Assembly (NCBI GenBank): GCA_018806985.1
Contig: JADANN010000085.1
Span: 1 to 64,000, forward strand
Length of the DNA stretch: 64,000 nucleotides
Source of the DNA: Angiostrongylus vasorum
Taxonomy: Eukaryota; Nematoda; Chromadorea; Rhabditida; Metastrongylidae
Reading direction: 5' to 3'
Shown: positions 33,180 to 44,342 of the stretch, piece by piece
Numbering within the stretch: the first letter of the stretch is position 1
Layout of the letters: the number at the start of each line of letters is the position of its first letter
Notes under the pieces: model-generated
Told to the model about the DNA's origin: nothing
Databases searched by the model: none
Seen by the model: the letters and a program-made list of their open reading frames with translations, nothing else
Translations under genes and position numbers: made by a program

Positions 33180-34885
33180 CACCTACACCCAAATGTTTCT
33201 AGAACGTCTACCTAACGCGTGCTCTAAATAACGCGTACGTGGTGGAGTCCTTCGACGCTTCTGCGCGTTACACCGACGTATCGAATAACTCCGCAATGCA
33301 GACCATCTTCGTACTTTTTGTCCAACACGAAAGAAGAATAGATATGCATGGCTTGCTCATTCAGTAGTTCATGGCTCTCTTAAAAGTGTACCTCAACTGC
33401 TCGATTTTCGGGTGGTCTGAGAAATAGCGCGCGCAAATAATGGAGTTGGCAATGGGTTTGCGATTGGCACCGAGCCTTGCCATTGCGTTTATATCTAAAA
33501 GTAGAAAACCCCCAGTACTGATTTCCGGCCGCTGATCTACTGCAGATAAATCGATGATTGTTTTATCATATTCTGTACTCAGGAGGAGATGGACAAATGC
33601 TTTGAATTGTTGAATTAACAGTCTGAGTACATCAACTTTACCCGTGAGAAAACAAAAAGAAGATTGGCTTCCATTTCTTAACTTTCAGATCAACTTATCG
33701 AATAACGGTTACATGACAAAGTGGTACCGAAAACCAAGTAATAAGAACATCATCGTTCATTTCTTCTCCTCCCACCCTTCACACACAAAGAGGGCACTTA
33801 TAAGAAACATGTTTCGAACACCCACCTCTATGAGCACGAAGAGGGAACTAAAAGGGGGAATCGCGCAACTTGGCTCGGCAAATAACCATCTCCAATGCCT
33901 ATGAAATAGTAACCTCACGGGAGATAAGTCTAGAAGGAGAGCGACGTCCCCAAAAGGAAAAAACGTGGCCTAGACAGAACCCCGTTTATGTTGCCCTTCA
34001 TTAGCGATGAAAGTAGGTGTAGTTATAAAACGATGCTTAAGAAGGGCAGGTCTAGAAGAATCGGTAGCGATAGTTGAAATACCATCGGATACTCTACATC
34101 GTCAGTTAGTTCGTAATAGCCTATATGACCGTCTATGCGAAACACAAAGTTGCGTAATTTGCCCTTATGACAAGGACGGTGACTGCATGAGTTCAGGTAC
34201 GATATACCTGATCTCTTGTAGTACATGCGGAGACGAATATATTGGCGAAACGGGAAGACCTTTAAGCATCCGCATAAAAGAACACCTAGATGGCAAACCA
34301 AAATCAAAGACAAGGCACGCCACTAGGCACGCATAGGATACAAAAACATAGCGGAGACGATTTTGATATTAAAGTCAATATCCTCGTACAGGATGCCAAA
34401 ACACGAACGCGCAAGCTTCTAGAGGATTTTTTGAATAGACACCAGGAACCCTAGAATGAACAGCAGGGAGGAATGACCGGAGTTCACACGTGATCTGGCC
34501 TCGTACCTTCGCATCGACTTTCGATGTGGGGTGGTGCATTTAACGACCATATGCGACTCTGATCAGCTGTTCGTTCGTCCTCAGTGGAAGGCACGTTATA
34601 AACGGTAGGGTTTTTTTCGAGAAGCTGCTCATCGTGTGGTTTCGATTTAGATTTTCATCTTTATGTAGGTGTTATTGGAGCGTTTGACTTAGTAAATTGC
34701 CTACCAATATACCCTTCCAGCTTCTGAAGAAGGCGATATCCGCCGAAACGTCAGCTTTAACGGAATAAAGAATAAAGTAACACCTCGTATTTACTCAACA
34801 AGAATATCGAAAACTATATGGTCGATGCCGAGATTAATAGGAAGTCGGTCGTGGAAATTCCAACTATGATTCTTTCTTTTAATAC
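33180..34885 (+). pseudogene. longest PLE copy: RT motif A through tail, stop codon in motif C
   Basis: Motif A region reads ESFDASARYTDVSNNSAM (about 33245-33305), motif B MGLRLAPSLAIAF (33450-33495), and motif C CR-stop-IDDCFII with TAA at 33547-33549. The thumb and linker follow (33640-33900), then the GIY-YIG domain at 34007-34336 with CETQSCVICPYDKDGDC and TIYLISCSTCGDEYIGETGR and RIKEHLDGK. After a frameshift near 34320, HSGDDFDIKVNILVQ ends at about 34454. The 3' non-coding region and ribozyme tail complete the element. It is the best nuclease domain in the window, but dead through the stop and shifts. Confidence 0.88.
34720..34756 (+). ncRNA. small hammerhead ribozyme-like core in PLE tail
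   Basis: CTGAAGA (34724-34730), stem II GGCG/CGCC, GAAAC (34745-34749) and GTC (34750-34752), with stem III again only ACGT. All core positions are intact. The tail then reads AATAAAGAATAAAGTAACAC, as in the 20.9 and 40.3 kb copies. Confidence 0.72.
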
Positions 34886-34969
34886 TCCTACTGAAGTAAG
34901 CATAACAAAGTCGTTCTCTTTTTCAGCAAACGCAAAGTTGTTGTTCACCGTAGTGCCACCGTGGAAGGC

Positions 34970-35150
34970 AGGTAAAAAACGGCTGTGAAGGCGATACTGC
35001 CGAAACGTCAGATGCCGTTGTGTTGTATGTGTTCTATGGGTACGGAATCAAGCGTGTGCTGAATAGCAACCTCACGATCGTTGGGAAAGAGAACGACACA
35101 TTTATAATCCAATGCCGAGGTTAGTAGAAAGTCGATCTTGGGAACTATAG
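34970..35150 (+). mobile_element. second PLE tail in tandem, other subfamily
   Basis: A decayed core (GGCGATACTGCCGAAACGTC with the CTGANGA part reduced) is followed by a tail ending GCCGAGGTTAGTAGAAAGTC. It resembles the tail at 22367-22540 more than the neighbour at 34.72 kb. Confidence 0.55.
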
Positions 35151-35411
35151 ATAAGTTTACTCAATAAATTAAATATAGGAACACAGCAAAATACAAGAAA
35201 TACACGACTGTAGAGCTCTATTCACATTTGCCTTGATTGAAAAATTGTAATGGAGAACAAAAATACACAAAATAATGTGTAGAACTATGATGTATGGAAC
35301 AATATACAGAAACAATGTCACCTGTATCACCTGTAGTCCCGTTGACTTGTGAAGTTCTGTAAGATGATCGTCTCAAAATAGTCCATGAAGAAGAAAAAAG
35401 AAAATAGAAAG
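35151..35411 (-). mobile_element. RTE 3' tail remnant in unassigned sequence
   Basis: At 35318-35350 the reverse strand reads TCAACGGGACTACAGGTGAT followed by ACAGGTGACA, the end seen in the RTE copy at 44.88 kb. The rest is AT-rich. Confidence 0.5.
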
Positions 35412-37728
35412 AAAACATCATAATCTTGACGTCCTATAGCTCCCTAACTCTTTTACAAGATCTAACTCGAAATCTACTCACCACCATGAGGAGTTTCATC
35501 GTTCATAAGACGAAATCCCTTCGTTCTGAAATCCATAGAGAACATGCCGATCCGACGTCGAGTGGCGACGTAACAAACTACCTATGCCAGTTTGCCTACA
35601 ACGAAAAAAGTAATCATGTTAAAATTGTAAGTATGATACTGTTGAAGAGCTCGATTCCTATCCACCTAAGTGGTTTTGCCCGACAATAGCAGCAAAGACC
35701 GAAAGACCTAGTTACTATTTCAAAAGAAGTTATCCTCTCGTCAAAAGCGAAAAACTCTGCGAAAGTCGTCAGTAGACACAAAACTGACACTAGTAATTCG
35801 GGAGTCTATAGGCGATTAAAACAATATTTTTCAAACAGACCGTCATTTAACCTCGGCACTACCAATCAACACCTTTCTGGATTATTAAGCTAACACGAGC
35901 TTGATAAAAGAGATTTATTCTGCTGATTCCATGTTTTCGTCTTCCGAATATCGGATAATCGACTCCGAGGAAGACCAAGACGTCGAAACGTTAGCTGAAT
36001 ACACATTTTTTTTACCAACCTCGTGTTAAGTTAGTCATCCCAGGAAGATGAAAACAATGTTGGTAAAGAATCCAAAAATCGTCCAAACTAAAGTATGCTT
36101 TTTCATTCTTCATCATATCAGTCATTTTAGAGGATGACCACCTAGATGTCTCTTCGATAGCGTCGTTTGCTGCGTTCTGCCTTCTTGGCGTTTCTTCGTT
36201 TACAGTAGAGAACGGCGCCCATAAGGCGGAGCCGTAAGCAAAACCGGCTACTGTCGCCGTCTAAACTCATCAGCTTCAAAAATTCTTGGTAAAGTGGTAA
36301 AATCTCAAAACAAAATTCTTCTACATTATTCTAGGCTACCTTTTTTTCGCTTATGGCTCGCAATCCAATAGTTAGAACGCACTCGTTTTGCGAAGGGTCG
36401 AAGCGTTACTGGAACTGTTGGTGGTGAAAGAGGTTGTGTGATAGATGGACGGTGGAGTGTGGAACCACTGCTGCGAAGAATCAACACTCTTTGGCCGCCT
36501 AAACAGAAGAAAAACTTGTCTTAGTAACCAAAAAAGAAAAAATGATCAGGAGAAAAAAAATAAAGCTTTCAGCGTTGATTAATCCCCAATGGATGCGCCA
36601 TGCATTCGACTTCGTTAAGTTTCGTTGGAGGTGATTGAATGCATATCTGGCCTTTACAATGACTCCCTGGTGGCCTGCCTTCTGGTGGACTCATGTTAGC
36701 TTACCAATGAAACGACATTGGTACACTTCTTTAAAACCTATTGAAAAGATTAGTGTTTAAGGAAATGGCAGCGAAATTTACCGTCAAAATCTATTATTTC
36801 GACTGGCAAGAATGTCATGTACCTTTACAATACTTAAAGATCATCCCATGAATGCTTTCCTGACTTTAAAGAGATTTCAGCATTCGTGCGACACCATCCA
36901 ACTAAAAACGTGGTAGCTATGGAATGTCTTCTTGGACCAATAGCGTTTCCTGGTTCCGGAATTAAACGGTGAATAGGGAAATAATTCCATGTTGAAATTG
37001 TTTCTCGCCAAGAATTGCAACCAGCACGACACTGAGCTGCTTATTCACTTTTCTTACATCGCAAATTTCTAATGGAAGTGCCGTGGCTTCATGGCGCTCC
37101 CTATGTCTTCGATTCGTCGTGCATAAAAATAGATTTTATAGAGGAAGCGTTCTTGTTCGACTTCCCAATACGCATTTGAATTGAGAATTAGTTTCACAAT
37201 CGTCGGCTACTACTGCACTACAGTGCAAGTTCCTCAGTCTGAAATGATTACGACGAAAAAATTTGACGAATTGCACTGACTTCAGCAGCGTCACCAATCA
37301 TTAATAATCGGAAACTAACAACTCATTTCCGTGATAACAGGCGGTGAAGCATCGTGCAGTAGACACCGTGGAAGTTGAACGTGAAGGACTACGAAACTCG
37401 GTTTCGTCTACCATGCTTTCGAGATATCTCGTCTACTGAGTACAACTTCATCAGTAATCTTGATAACATTCTGCGTGAGAAAAGCTCCACAAGCCAAGCC
37501 GGGATGGAAACTCTCTTTAGTTATTTAATCACCCATAGAAGTTCTGAATTTTATGTCACCGCAGAAGTGGGCTTGTTTCTAGTTAGCAGGAATGCATAAA
37601 TTCAAATGGTGTTGTATTGACAGATGAACCTTATCCTCAGCTGATGCATGCCATTTTAGACAAATAAGTTGAAATCGAACATTCATTTTCGAAAAGAACT
37701 AATATTTCTTCCTATTCACTTAAGATCG
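35412..37728 (-). repeat. 2.3 kb inverted repeat, right arm
   Basis: Reverse complement partner of 24064-26380, of the same length within a few bases. Beyond 37728 the flank differs from the left flank, which is a PLE tail. Confidence 0.88.
37375..37599 (+). pseudogene. mariner transposase C-terminus (right arm)
   Basis: Same reading as 24206-24420 for 58 residues, then the end differs by a small shift (EFYVTAEVGLFLVSR). EFYVTAEVGLF is the better match to the mariner terminus. Confidence 0.55.
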
Positions 37729-37919
37729 CGCTCCAACGTTCCATTCAACATCGTTGATGAAAGAGTTTTGCATTGGCTGACGTTGTATCTTAAAAGCCGA
37801 CAATCCCTTTAGCATTGCATGGTTAATTAATAGCTTCTCTAATGATTAAGCCTACACGAGATTGTAATGTAAGCTTTTACTCAACCACTTTTCAAGGTCT
37901 TCGTCTTCTTCAGAGCAGG

Positions 37920-39434
37920 ATTGATCCTAAACATTGGCCGATAGCCAGTTGTTATGGTCGCGAAGCCCTTCGTAGTTGTGTGAAATCAATCATGAAGAGG
38001 AAACGAATAAGAATGTGTAATCAGGTCCGCATATTGGCCGCGAAGATGGGTCGTATGAATTAAATGAAATGGTGGTACCTGCTACTGGGATGGTTGTTGA
38101 GTCTTGTAAATCATACAAACACTGACATAACTGTTGAGGAGAGAGGTTGGTACCAGCAGGGTATTTTATGGCAAATATCCTTCTCTTCCTGTTTGCAGCA
38201 GTATTTAATGTGCATATAACACTTTTTCGACGAAACAATTCATGGAAATAGGCGTTTCGAAATTCATTGTAACATTACAGAGGCGCTTATTCACCTTTAG
38301 CAAACGTTCGTGAAAATCTCATAAAACAGCTGGTGATTCCACACCTTTGGCTATGTGTTCTATTAGTCATGCTTCGAGAGAAAACTCAGTGTTCGAGAAT
38401 TTGCATTACCCTGGAATTGTGTAAGAGCATCATATTCACCGTTCACTAACAGTGCTCGCCCGCCAATGGGAATATCTTATAAATGATTTTTGTCTGTTTC
38501 GTGAACAAACGACAGAAGTCTTTAGCACTCTAGCGGGCGACATTTAATTTCGCGTTTTTGCGGGCGTGGATAAACACCTGATTTTCTGGCTTCGCTCTGT
38601 AACATCCGCAGGTGTCTTACCGCCACTTCCAAAAGCCACCATGACACTTATAGGTGTCATTCGTCGTGAAAGTGTTAAAAACTTCACAGCTATGTGATCG
38701 TTGATTAGGCAATAACTTTTTGTTCTTTTCAACGAGCTTACTGTTTATGTCACGCTGGTGGGCCTGCATTGAATAAGGCTTAAATTTAACAAATACTGGG
38801 AATAGCCATTCTTAAAAGTCTTGTTTTATTTTTACTTCACTTCTGCTTCATCTCGTTCAACACCATTCGTCATCAGATGTATGACGGACCGTGTGGAATT
38901 AACTAAAACAAACTCAAAACTCGTCGTATTTCAACACTTCTCGCATTCTTCTGTTCGCTTCTCCGCATCTCCTTCATAAACGAATGTCTTCGAGATTCCT
39001 ACACAACTGGTTCATCTGCTGTTTGGAAAATTGTCGTATTTTCCTGAATCTCGCCAACTGGTGGTCGAGCAGATTCCCACCGGCCTCCTGGAATGAAACG
39101 CTACAGCACTGTCACCTGGAGTGCAGAGAGCAGTGTTCCCAGACAACCCAGGTGCCAAACGTATGACCTCGGATGGATAGGGGAGTTGCTGAACCTGTAC
39201 CGTGTCGTACAGTTCTGTGGTCGTCATAATCGGCTCCATTCCCACTTTCCATCTGGCCCGCGTTTTTGCAACAGTTCTTCTGAATAACTCTTAACACCTA
39301 ATGAATTATTCCCAACACACAATCGCAAAGAATGCAAAAAAGGATTGCTGATATGGAGCAAAGACTTCTTCCCCATTTCATAAGTGTTCGCTCCTAAAAG
39401 ATTTCTCAGCAAGAAGAAGGAGCAACGAAAATAA
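37920..39434 (+). repeat. paralogous cassette upstream of copy C
   Basis: Matches the copy A and B cassettes in order: a SINE-3-like piece (37920-38070), the 38070-38790 block, the CATCAGATGTATGACGGA block and the 39065-39430 block. It lacks the foldback, SINE-1 and SINE-2 insertions and so provides empty sites for them. No gene is contained. Confidence 0.65.
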
Positions 39435-39604
39435 TGCAGTTATTAGTCAAATGAAATAGCTGTTTCGCTACGGATCAATTACAAATTTTTGCTTTTCCTA
39501 CACTGGCAGAGGGAAATCTGAAAGGCTCAGACAACACTCCCAAACATTTGCCTTCTTTTAGAGACACGATTTCACAACCATAGAGCATCGAAAAGAAAAA
39601 ACCA

Positions 39605-39822
39605 GTGAAGCTGAATGAGTGCGATATTTACTGCTAAGGAATCAGCTGCCAAGAATCTTTCAAACCGAAAGCTGTGTTTCCTCGTTGTCACTCGACCTCT
39701 GTGCTTCGCTTGTTGACGTTCGACGTATCTACAGATTGATTTCTTTCTCAAAAGCGCATTTTTTACGACGCTGTTTTCTTGCCATTCTGCATCTCCTTAG
39801 TTGTGGGAAAGCTAAAATTTAA
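39605..39822 (+). promoter_or_regulatory. conserved upstream block, copy C
   Basis: Paralogue of 12080-12301 (shares GAAAGCTGTGTTTCCTCGTT and CTTAGTTGTGGGAAA). Interrupted at its 3' end by the 39823-40438 insertion. Confidence 0.4.
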
Positions 39823-39883
39823 TTCTCCGTGTTCTTGTTGAGCAAACGCGAGGTCTTATTTTTATTCTTTATTCATGAAAAAC

Positions 39884-39917
39884 CTGACGTTTCGGCGGAT
39901 TTCGCTTTCTTCAGAGC
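39884..39917 (-). ncRNA. hammerhead-like core in inverted left end
   Basis: On the minus strand: CTGAAGA, then AGC/GCC stem II with one mismatch, GAAAC and GTC. Core boxes are intact. Confidence 0.6.
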
Positions 39918-40292
39918 CCACTATTCTCCTCCAGAGGCGGTCCTCGAAATACTGAGCACAAAAGTTTTCTTTCGTCTCGCACTTCTTTCACTTGGCGAAC
40001 ATCTGGTTTTGTTGGCTTCGTAGACAGGTGTGTAGTATTCGCAATTCAATTTCCAGTAGTCGGTGGCGGTCCTCTGGTAGTCCGCATACATCGTGTAGTC
40101 GCCTTCGTTTGATGAAGTTCGGCACGACTCGGTGTTTTAGACAGCGGCAAAGAATGTGTAATGACTGTCGAGCTAAGACGATCGCTTGTCTAAGTGACAG
40201 CGATTCTTTTATAAGTGGCAAGTATCTTGCTGGTACATCTTGCAGTAACTCCAACGAGCATTTGGAGGATCGCCTCTGGAGGAGAATAGTGG

Positions 40293-40327
40293 GCTCTGAA
40301 AAAAGGCGAAATCCGCCGAAACGTCAG
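40293..40327 (+). ncRNA. hammerhead-like core in right end, one core change
   Basis: CTGAAAA at 40296-40302 has A in place of the invariant G8. GAAAC (40318-40322) and GTC follow. Predicted inactive. Confidence 0.6.
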
Positions 40328-40876
40328 CTTATTCGTGAATAAAGAATAAAAAATAACACTCCAGGTTTGCTCAACAAGAATATGAAGAATTACTTGATCA
40401 ATTCCAAGGTTAACAGAAGATCGGTCGTGGGAGTTAGTGCTAAAATTTAACGTCACTGAAGCGAAAATAATATGGCCCAACATACAATTTAAGCAGTACC
40501 ATTTGAGAAATTAGCGCATTCACTGAATTGTCTTCAAGTGATCGCTTTCACATACGTCGTTTTCATTTTTATACGCCACTACTCATTGTCTACATCAATA
40601 TGCCTGAGAGTAAGACTGCTCTTAATATCAAGGCCTTATTAAAATGTTGGTTCGATTTTTTCTTTGAGTCGAGCAGTTTCCACGTATGTGAAACTCTTGA
40701 GGAAATCAAAGAGATCTTGTATCCATGTAACCGTGTTATGCTCACGAAGTACGAATGCTTAGGTGAAATTCATTGTTTTCACCTTAACCCTACGAAAACA
40801 AGAGATTCTATTTTTTAATCTAAACTCGAAATAAGTGCAATTTCCTTAATTTTTCTCAGGTGTGATTCTCTTAAAA

Positions 40877-40973
40877 ATGAATAGTCTGGCGAACATGGCA
40901 GCAGTTGCGACACGTCCAGTGCTGCTTTCTCTTCTCACTATCACTGCAGTGTTTGGATGTGCTGCAGGTCCAG
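40877..40973 (+). pseudogene. secreted nematode protein family, copy C, first exon only
   Basis: Encodes an undamaged signal peptide (ATRPVLLSLLTITAVFGCAA) and ends in phase 1 before GTGGGA, like copy B. A TTTTTCTCAG acceptor lies just upstream (about 40852-40861), suitable for cis- or trans-splicing. The paralogous first intron follows to about 42.05 kb, but no exons 2-5 are found before copy D, so the gene is truncated. Confidence 0.72.
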
Positions 40974-41009
40974 GTGGGACCATTTATTATTTCAGAGATT
41001 GAATGAACG

Positions 41010-41470
41010 GCTTTTTGTGAACCTCAGCACTAATATTAGATCCACATATATATACTTTTATATATACAATCTCTCAAACTGCCTTTGTCGACCTCACGCG
41101 AGCTAAGAATTAGTTGCTGAAGTTGTCAGGATTAGCTCTGACGTTTCGACTTCGTCCCCCATCAAAGTGCACTATTTTATCTGATAATATCTATGTAACT
41201 ATAGTACTAATAAAGATCCAATATATGAATAATGCCATTTTGTTGAAAAAACTTCTCAACATGCTGTTGCGAATGGGACCACCCTGTGTTGTTAACGTTC
41301 GACGACGAGTGAAACCCATCCAGGTCAAAAAAATCAATGTGAAAAAACGGGCAAAGTCATGTGTAATAGTGACGCATTCGCCTTCCCAGTTGACTCGGCT
41401 TTTGATATTCATCTAAAACGCTTCAAAAGTCTTGTGTGCTGAGGTTTTTGATTTCTGGCCTAGGATCCTG
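41010..41470 (-). mobile_element. hammerhead-type tail and PLE C-terminal remnant in copy C intron
   Basis: Paralogue of 12830-13190. A decayed core is at 41130-41165 (reverse GAAACGTCAG). The reverse frame 41412-41191 reads VNWEGECVTITHDFARFF, resembling the PLE C-terminal text at 44150-44220 in direct orientation. Confidence 0.45.
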
Positions 41471-41479
41471 ACAGGCACT

Positions 41480-42045
41480 TCAAAATCACCACCATTTTCC
41501 TTCCATGTCCCATGTGGAGTGCAATGAGGAGAAGAAAGAACACTTGACTCCGTGCCCACCTTTTCGATTCAACCGATAACGTGTGTCAGAAACCTGGTCG
41601 CTGCGTAGGCAGGGATGAAAGATAATTCAGTGTTATTGAACGCGCTCTCGAAAGGACGATTTAGGGGTATTTCTTGTCACATAAGTAAGGGATGGGATCC
41701 GAATTTCCGCCGTGCGCCGACGATCGAAACTCAAGGATGCCGTTCTGCACAGCAACACTCGGAGATAAGTTGACTCGGACACGTAGTGCGTATGAACGAT
41801 AACTGATGGACAGGAGCCACTAGTGATTAGATTTTTCTAGACGTTAAACGCACTGCAGAAAGACCACCGATCCGATGGTCAGAGTTCTTAACGAAAAGCA
41901 TAGAAAAATGTGTGATGCTCATCGAATTCCTAGAGTGACCAAAATAACTTGGGATGCTCTTGCACGCGACAGGAAAAAGTGGAAGATCTACCCGCACACA
42001 CTCGTTCACTAGGCGATCAACGGGACTACAGGAGATAGAGGTGAT
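41480..42045 (+). pseudogene. RTE-clade LINE C-terminal end, decayed
   Basis: Paralogue of the 13190-13800 fragment. Recognisable pieces include GATGGTCAGAGTTCTTAACG (the RWSEFF region) and the GAGATAGAGGTGATACAGG 3' tail. Many stops. Confidence 0.72.
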
Positions 42046-42059
42046 ACAGGTCTTATGTG

Positions 42060-42760
42060 TAAATAGAAGAGTACCATGGCCAATTTTAGTTTTCCATCTA
42101 GATGTTCTTTTTATGTTGGAAACGAATTGGTTCGCCTATCCTCTTAATGTATTTTTCACCGCATGCTTTACATAAAAGTAAGCACATTGCTATTGAACTC
42201 ATGCAATCCCGGTCTCTCCCGTTAGGGCAAATTACACACCTTTGAGAGCAGCACAAACGATCGCAGGGACGATTACGGAGAAAATGACCAGTGTTTGATG
42301 TTAGGTAAGAGGTCATTAACTTCCACAAAATTCTGAATGCCACCTATTCTTAGGCATCTCATAATGGCGTGACTTATTACGTTTGATACGATGGTTAGAA
42401 TTAAAGGGACCTTAGTTAGGTGTGTAACATCATTTTTGGGCAAAACTTCACCTTTTGGTCTAAACCGAGTGGCTTTTACCTCGCAGGCATTATAAATGCC
42501 AACTTTTTGTGCCACGTTCAGCGATTCATTCTTTTTTTTCTCCTCTTTTACCCACGCTTTTAGTCATTCGGCACACATTTTTGATGAGTGCTTTTTCATG
42601 TGTGAAGGATGAGAGGAGAGCAGGTGCTCTAGCATGTTTTCACTACTTGTTTTTTTGTGCCATTTTGTCAAGTAGCCACTATTTAAAAGGTTTATTTCGA
42701 TGTTTAAAAAATAGAAACCAGTTCTCGGTTGTTTCTCTCACGTAAGTTTTCTATATTCTG
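42060..42760 (-). pseudogene. PLE linker and degenerate GIY-YIG start
   Basis: The reverse strand gives CDRLCCSQRCVICPNGRDRDC and then LLLCKACGEKYIKRIGEP, where the YIG core is lost. The linker continues upstream to about 42760. Confidence 0.72.
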
Positions 42761-42989
42761 GTCGTTTATTTAATAGTCCGAAGGAACTGTCCAGTCGATG
42801 CCGAAAACTATAATGATAAGAAAAGTGGGATGGGTAAACACGAAAAAATGCAGCTGGTTGAGAGCCTTTCCAGTTCTTCCACAGGTCAAAAAGTGATCAA
42901 TCAACTCGTCCAGTGCTAAAGAGGATAAGGGATGAAGTCTTCTTCGTTGATCGATCTCTGAAGGATGCGCTATGCATTCGACTTAATTA

Positions 42990-43217
42990 TCGCTGGAGGA
43001 GACTGAATTCATATTTGGTTTTTACAACGACTCTCGGTGACCTGCCCATGTATCGAGCCAGTGCTGCTATGCTTCCAAACAAATTTCGTACCAATTTGCC
43101 GACCCCGGAGGGCTGGAAGACTCGGGGTCGGCAAATTGGGCACATGGGCACGGGGATCGATTCCAAGTTTGTGTTGCAGTGTGTCTCCGATCACTGCGCC
43201 ACACGCGCCTTTATCCT
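42990..43217 (-). mobile_element. SINE-1 with internal perfect hairpin
   Basis: Reverse-oriented with head (GATCACTGCGCCACACGCGCC) at the right. Contains a 17 bp perfect stem, 43091-43107 with 43123-43139, around a 15 nt loop, absent from other SINE-1 copies. Confidence 0.72.
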
Positions 43218-43224
43218 GTGCTAC

Positions 43225-43640
43225 GTTTGCTTAATAAAAGAAATACGTTCACTTCTACTGATGGTCTAGCACCTATCGATGCGTCATAACTTACGGTTAG
43301 GCCTATGAGCAGTTGAATAGGAGGACCAGTAGATGAAATAAAACGACTTCTGAAGATCATCCTCACCCAGCTGCTAAAATTCGTTCCATCTCATCTACCA
43401 ACACTAAATATTCCTTCTTCATCTATGATGGGCGCAACCAAACTGCTCACATGCAATGGATAATCGAGTAGTGAAGATATACTAGCGCCCCACCTTTCCT
43501 CTCGTTCATAACACATAAATAGAGCACTCGTCAAAAACATGTAACGAACGGCTAAGAATACGTGCTCATGAGAACAGGAAAGGGTCACCCGGGTCAGAAC
43601 AAAAGCTAGGGTTATTTCCCAAAACAATATGTCAAACTTA
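43225..43640 (+). pseudogene. PLE RT fingers and thumb remnants
   Basis: Around 43285-43385 the plus strand approximates the fingers block (LRLRPIISS-like, then GGPVDEI), with stops. Further on, thumb and linker remnants (CATAAATAGAGCACTCGTC, AAAAACATGTAACGAAC) resemble the 33.8 kb text. The palm is deleted. Confidence 0.55.
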
Positions 43641-43689
43641 AGCAAAATTCTATACAGGCCACCTTTCTTAAAAGGACAAAGTATGAAGA

Positions 43690-43945
43690 GCTCGGCGTTG
43701 ATCAATCTTTAAGAGATGCACCACGCGTTCAGTTTCGTTAAGCACCATAAGAGACAATGGGATGACTGGATGTTCTGGCCCAAACATTGACAATGGCCTA
43801 CCAATGTATCGGGTCAATGCTGCTATAATCCCAGAGCCTGCTACCAAACTCCCGACACCGGCGGGAAGGAGGGATTGGCGAGCCTGGGACAAAGGGTCGA
43901 AACCACGTGTATTGCAAGCAGTCTCTAGCCACTGAGGCATGCGGT
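43690..43945 (-). mobile_element. SINE-1
   Basis: Reverse tail (CGGCGTTGATCAATC), body (TATCGGGTCAATGCTGC) and head (GTCTCTAGCCACTGAGGCATG) recognisable; ends at the next PLE piece. Confidence 0.62.
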
Positions 43946-44235
43946 GAAGAAGACATCGGGGAAAAGGGTAGGCCGCTTTGTGTCCGTATAAAAGAAACAT
44001 TTATAAAGAAAAAATTAAAATTCGACATCCCTTGGGAACAAACAGGGCACAAATGGACAACGTTGGTGGTTTTAAAGTGAATGTCACGATCCTAGCACAG
44101 GGAAAAAAAAATCATGGACGCGCAAGCTCTTCAAAACTCTGGATAAATTTTGAAAGTACAAACGTGAATTGGAAAGAAGAGTGCCTTACTATCACACGCA
44201 ACCTGGCAACTTTTTTCACATTAATATTTTGGTCT
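43946..44235 (+). pseudogene. PLE GIY-YIG C-terminal half
   Basis: Begins inside the nuclease (GEEDIGEKGRPLCVRIKET-like), continues with FKVNVTILAQGKKNHGRASS and ends NWKEECLTITRNLATFF. The GIY part is absent. Confidence 0.65.
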
Positions 44236-44342
44236 GGTTCGGTCGTAGTCGTCATCCATGTGGGCAACACTTGTGTGGGCGCAAGCACAGCAGCACGTTG
44301 AACGATTTTTAAGTTAAGCAGAATGAAACATACGACATGGAA

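Larger units (their letters stand above)
39823..40438 (+). mobile_element. 616 bp PLE-derived insertion with 12 bp target duplication and inverted ends
   Basis: GCTAAAATTTAA flanks it at 39811-39822 and 40439-40450. Copy B has a single GCTGAAATTTAA at 12290-12301. The ends are a right tail with ribozyme core in + orientation (40255-40438) and an inverted partial copy of it at the left (39834-39945). The 300 bp middle is open on the minus strand (39988-40254, LLEIELRILHTCLRSQQ and others) and may be an N-terminal PLE segment; I could not confirm that. Confidence 0.85.

Noticed and set aside
35426..35689. 87-codon open frame in the right arm of the inverted repeat
   Set aside because: No domain, no splice support, and the corresponding left-arm sequence is part of the same repeat; treated as chance.
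25799..36000. Reading the second-family hammerhead tail as an acidic protein motif (SEEDQDVETL)
   Set aside because: Stem II complementarity and fixed GAAAC and CTGANGA-like boxes across copies fit a ribozyme better than a protein, and frames are not kept.
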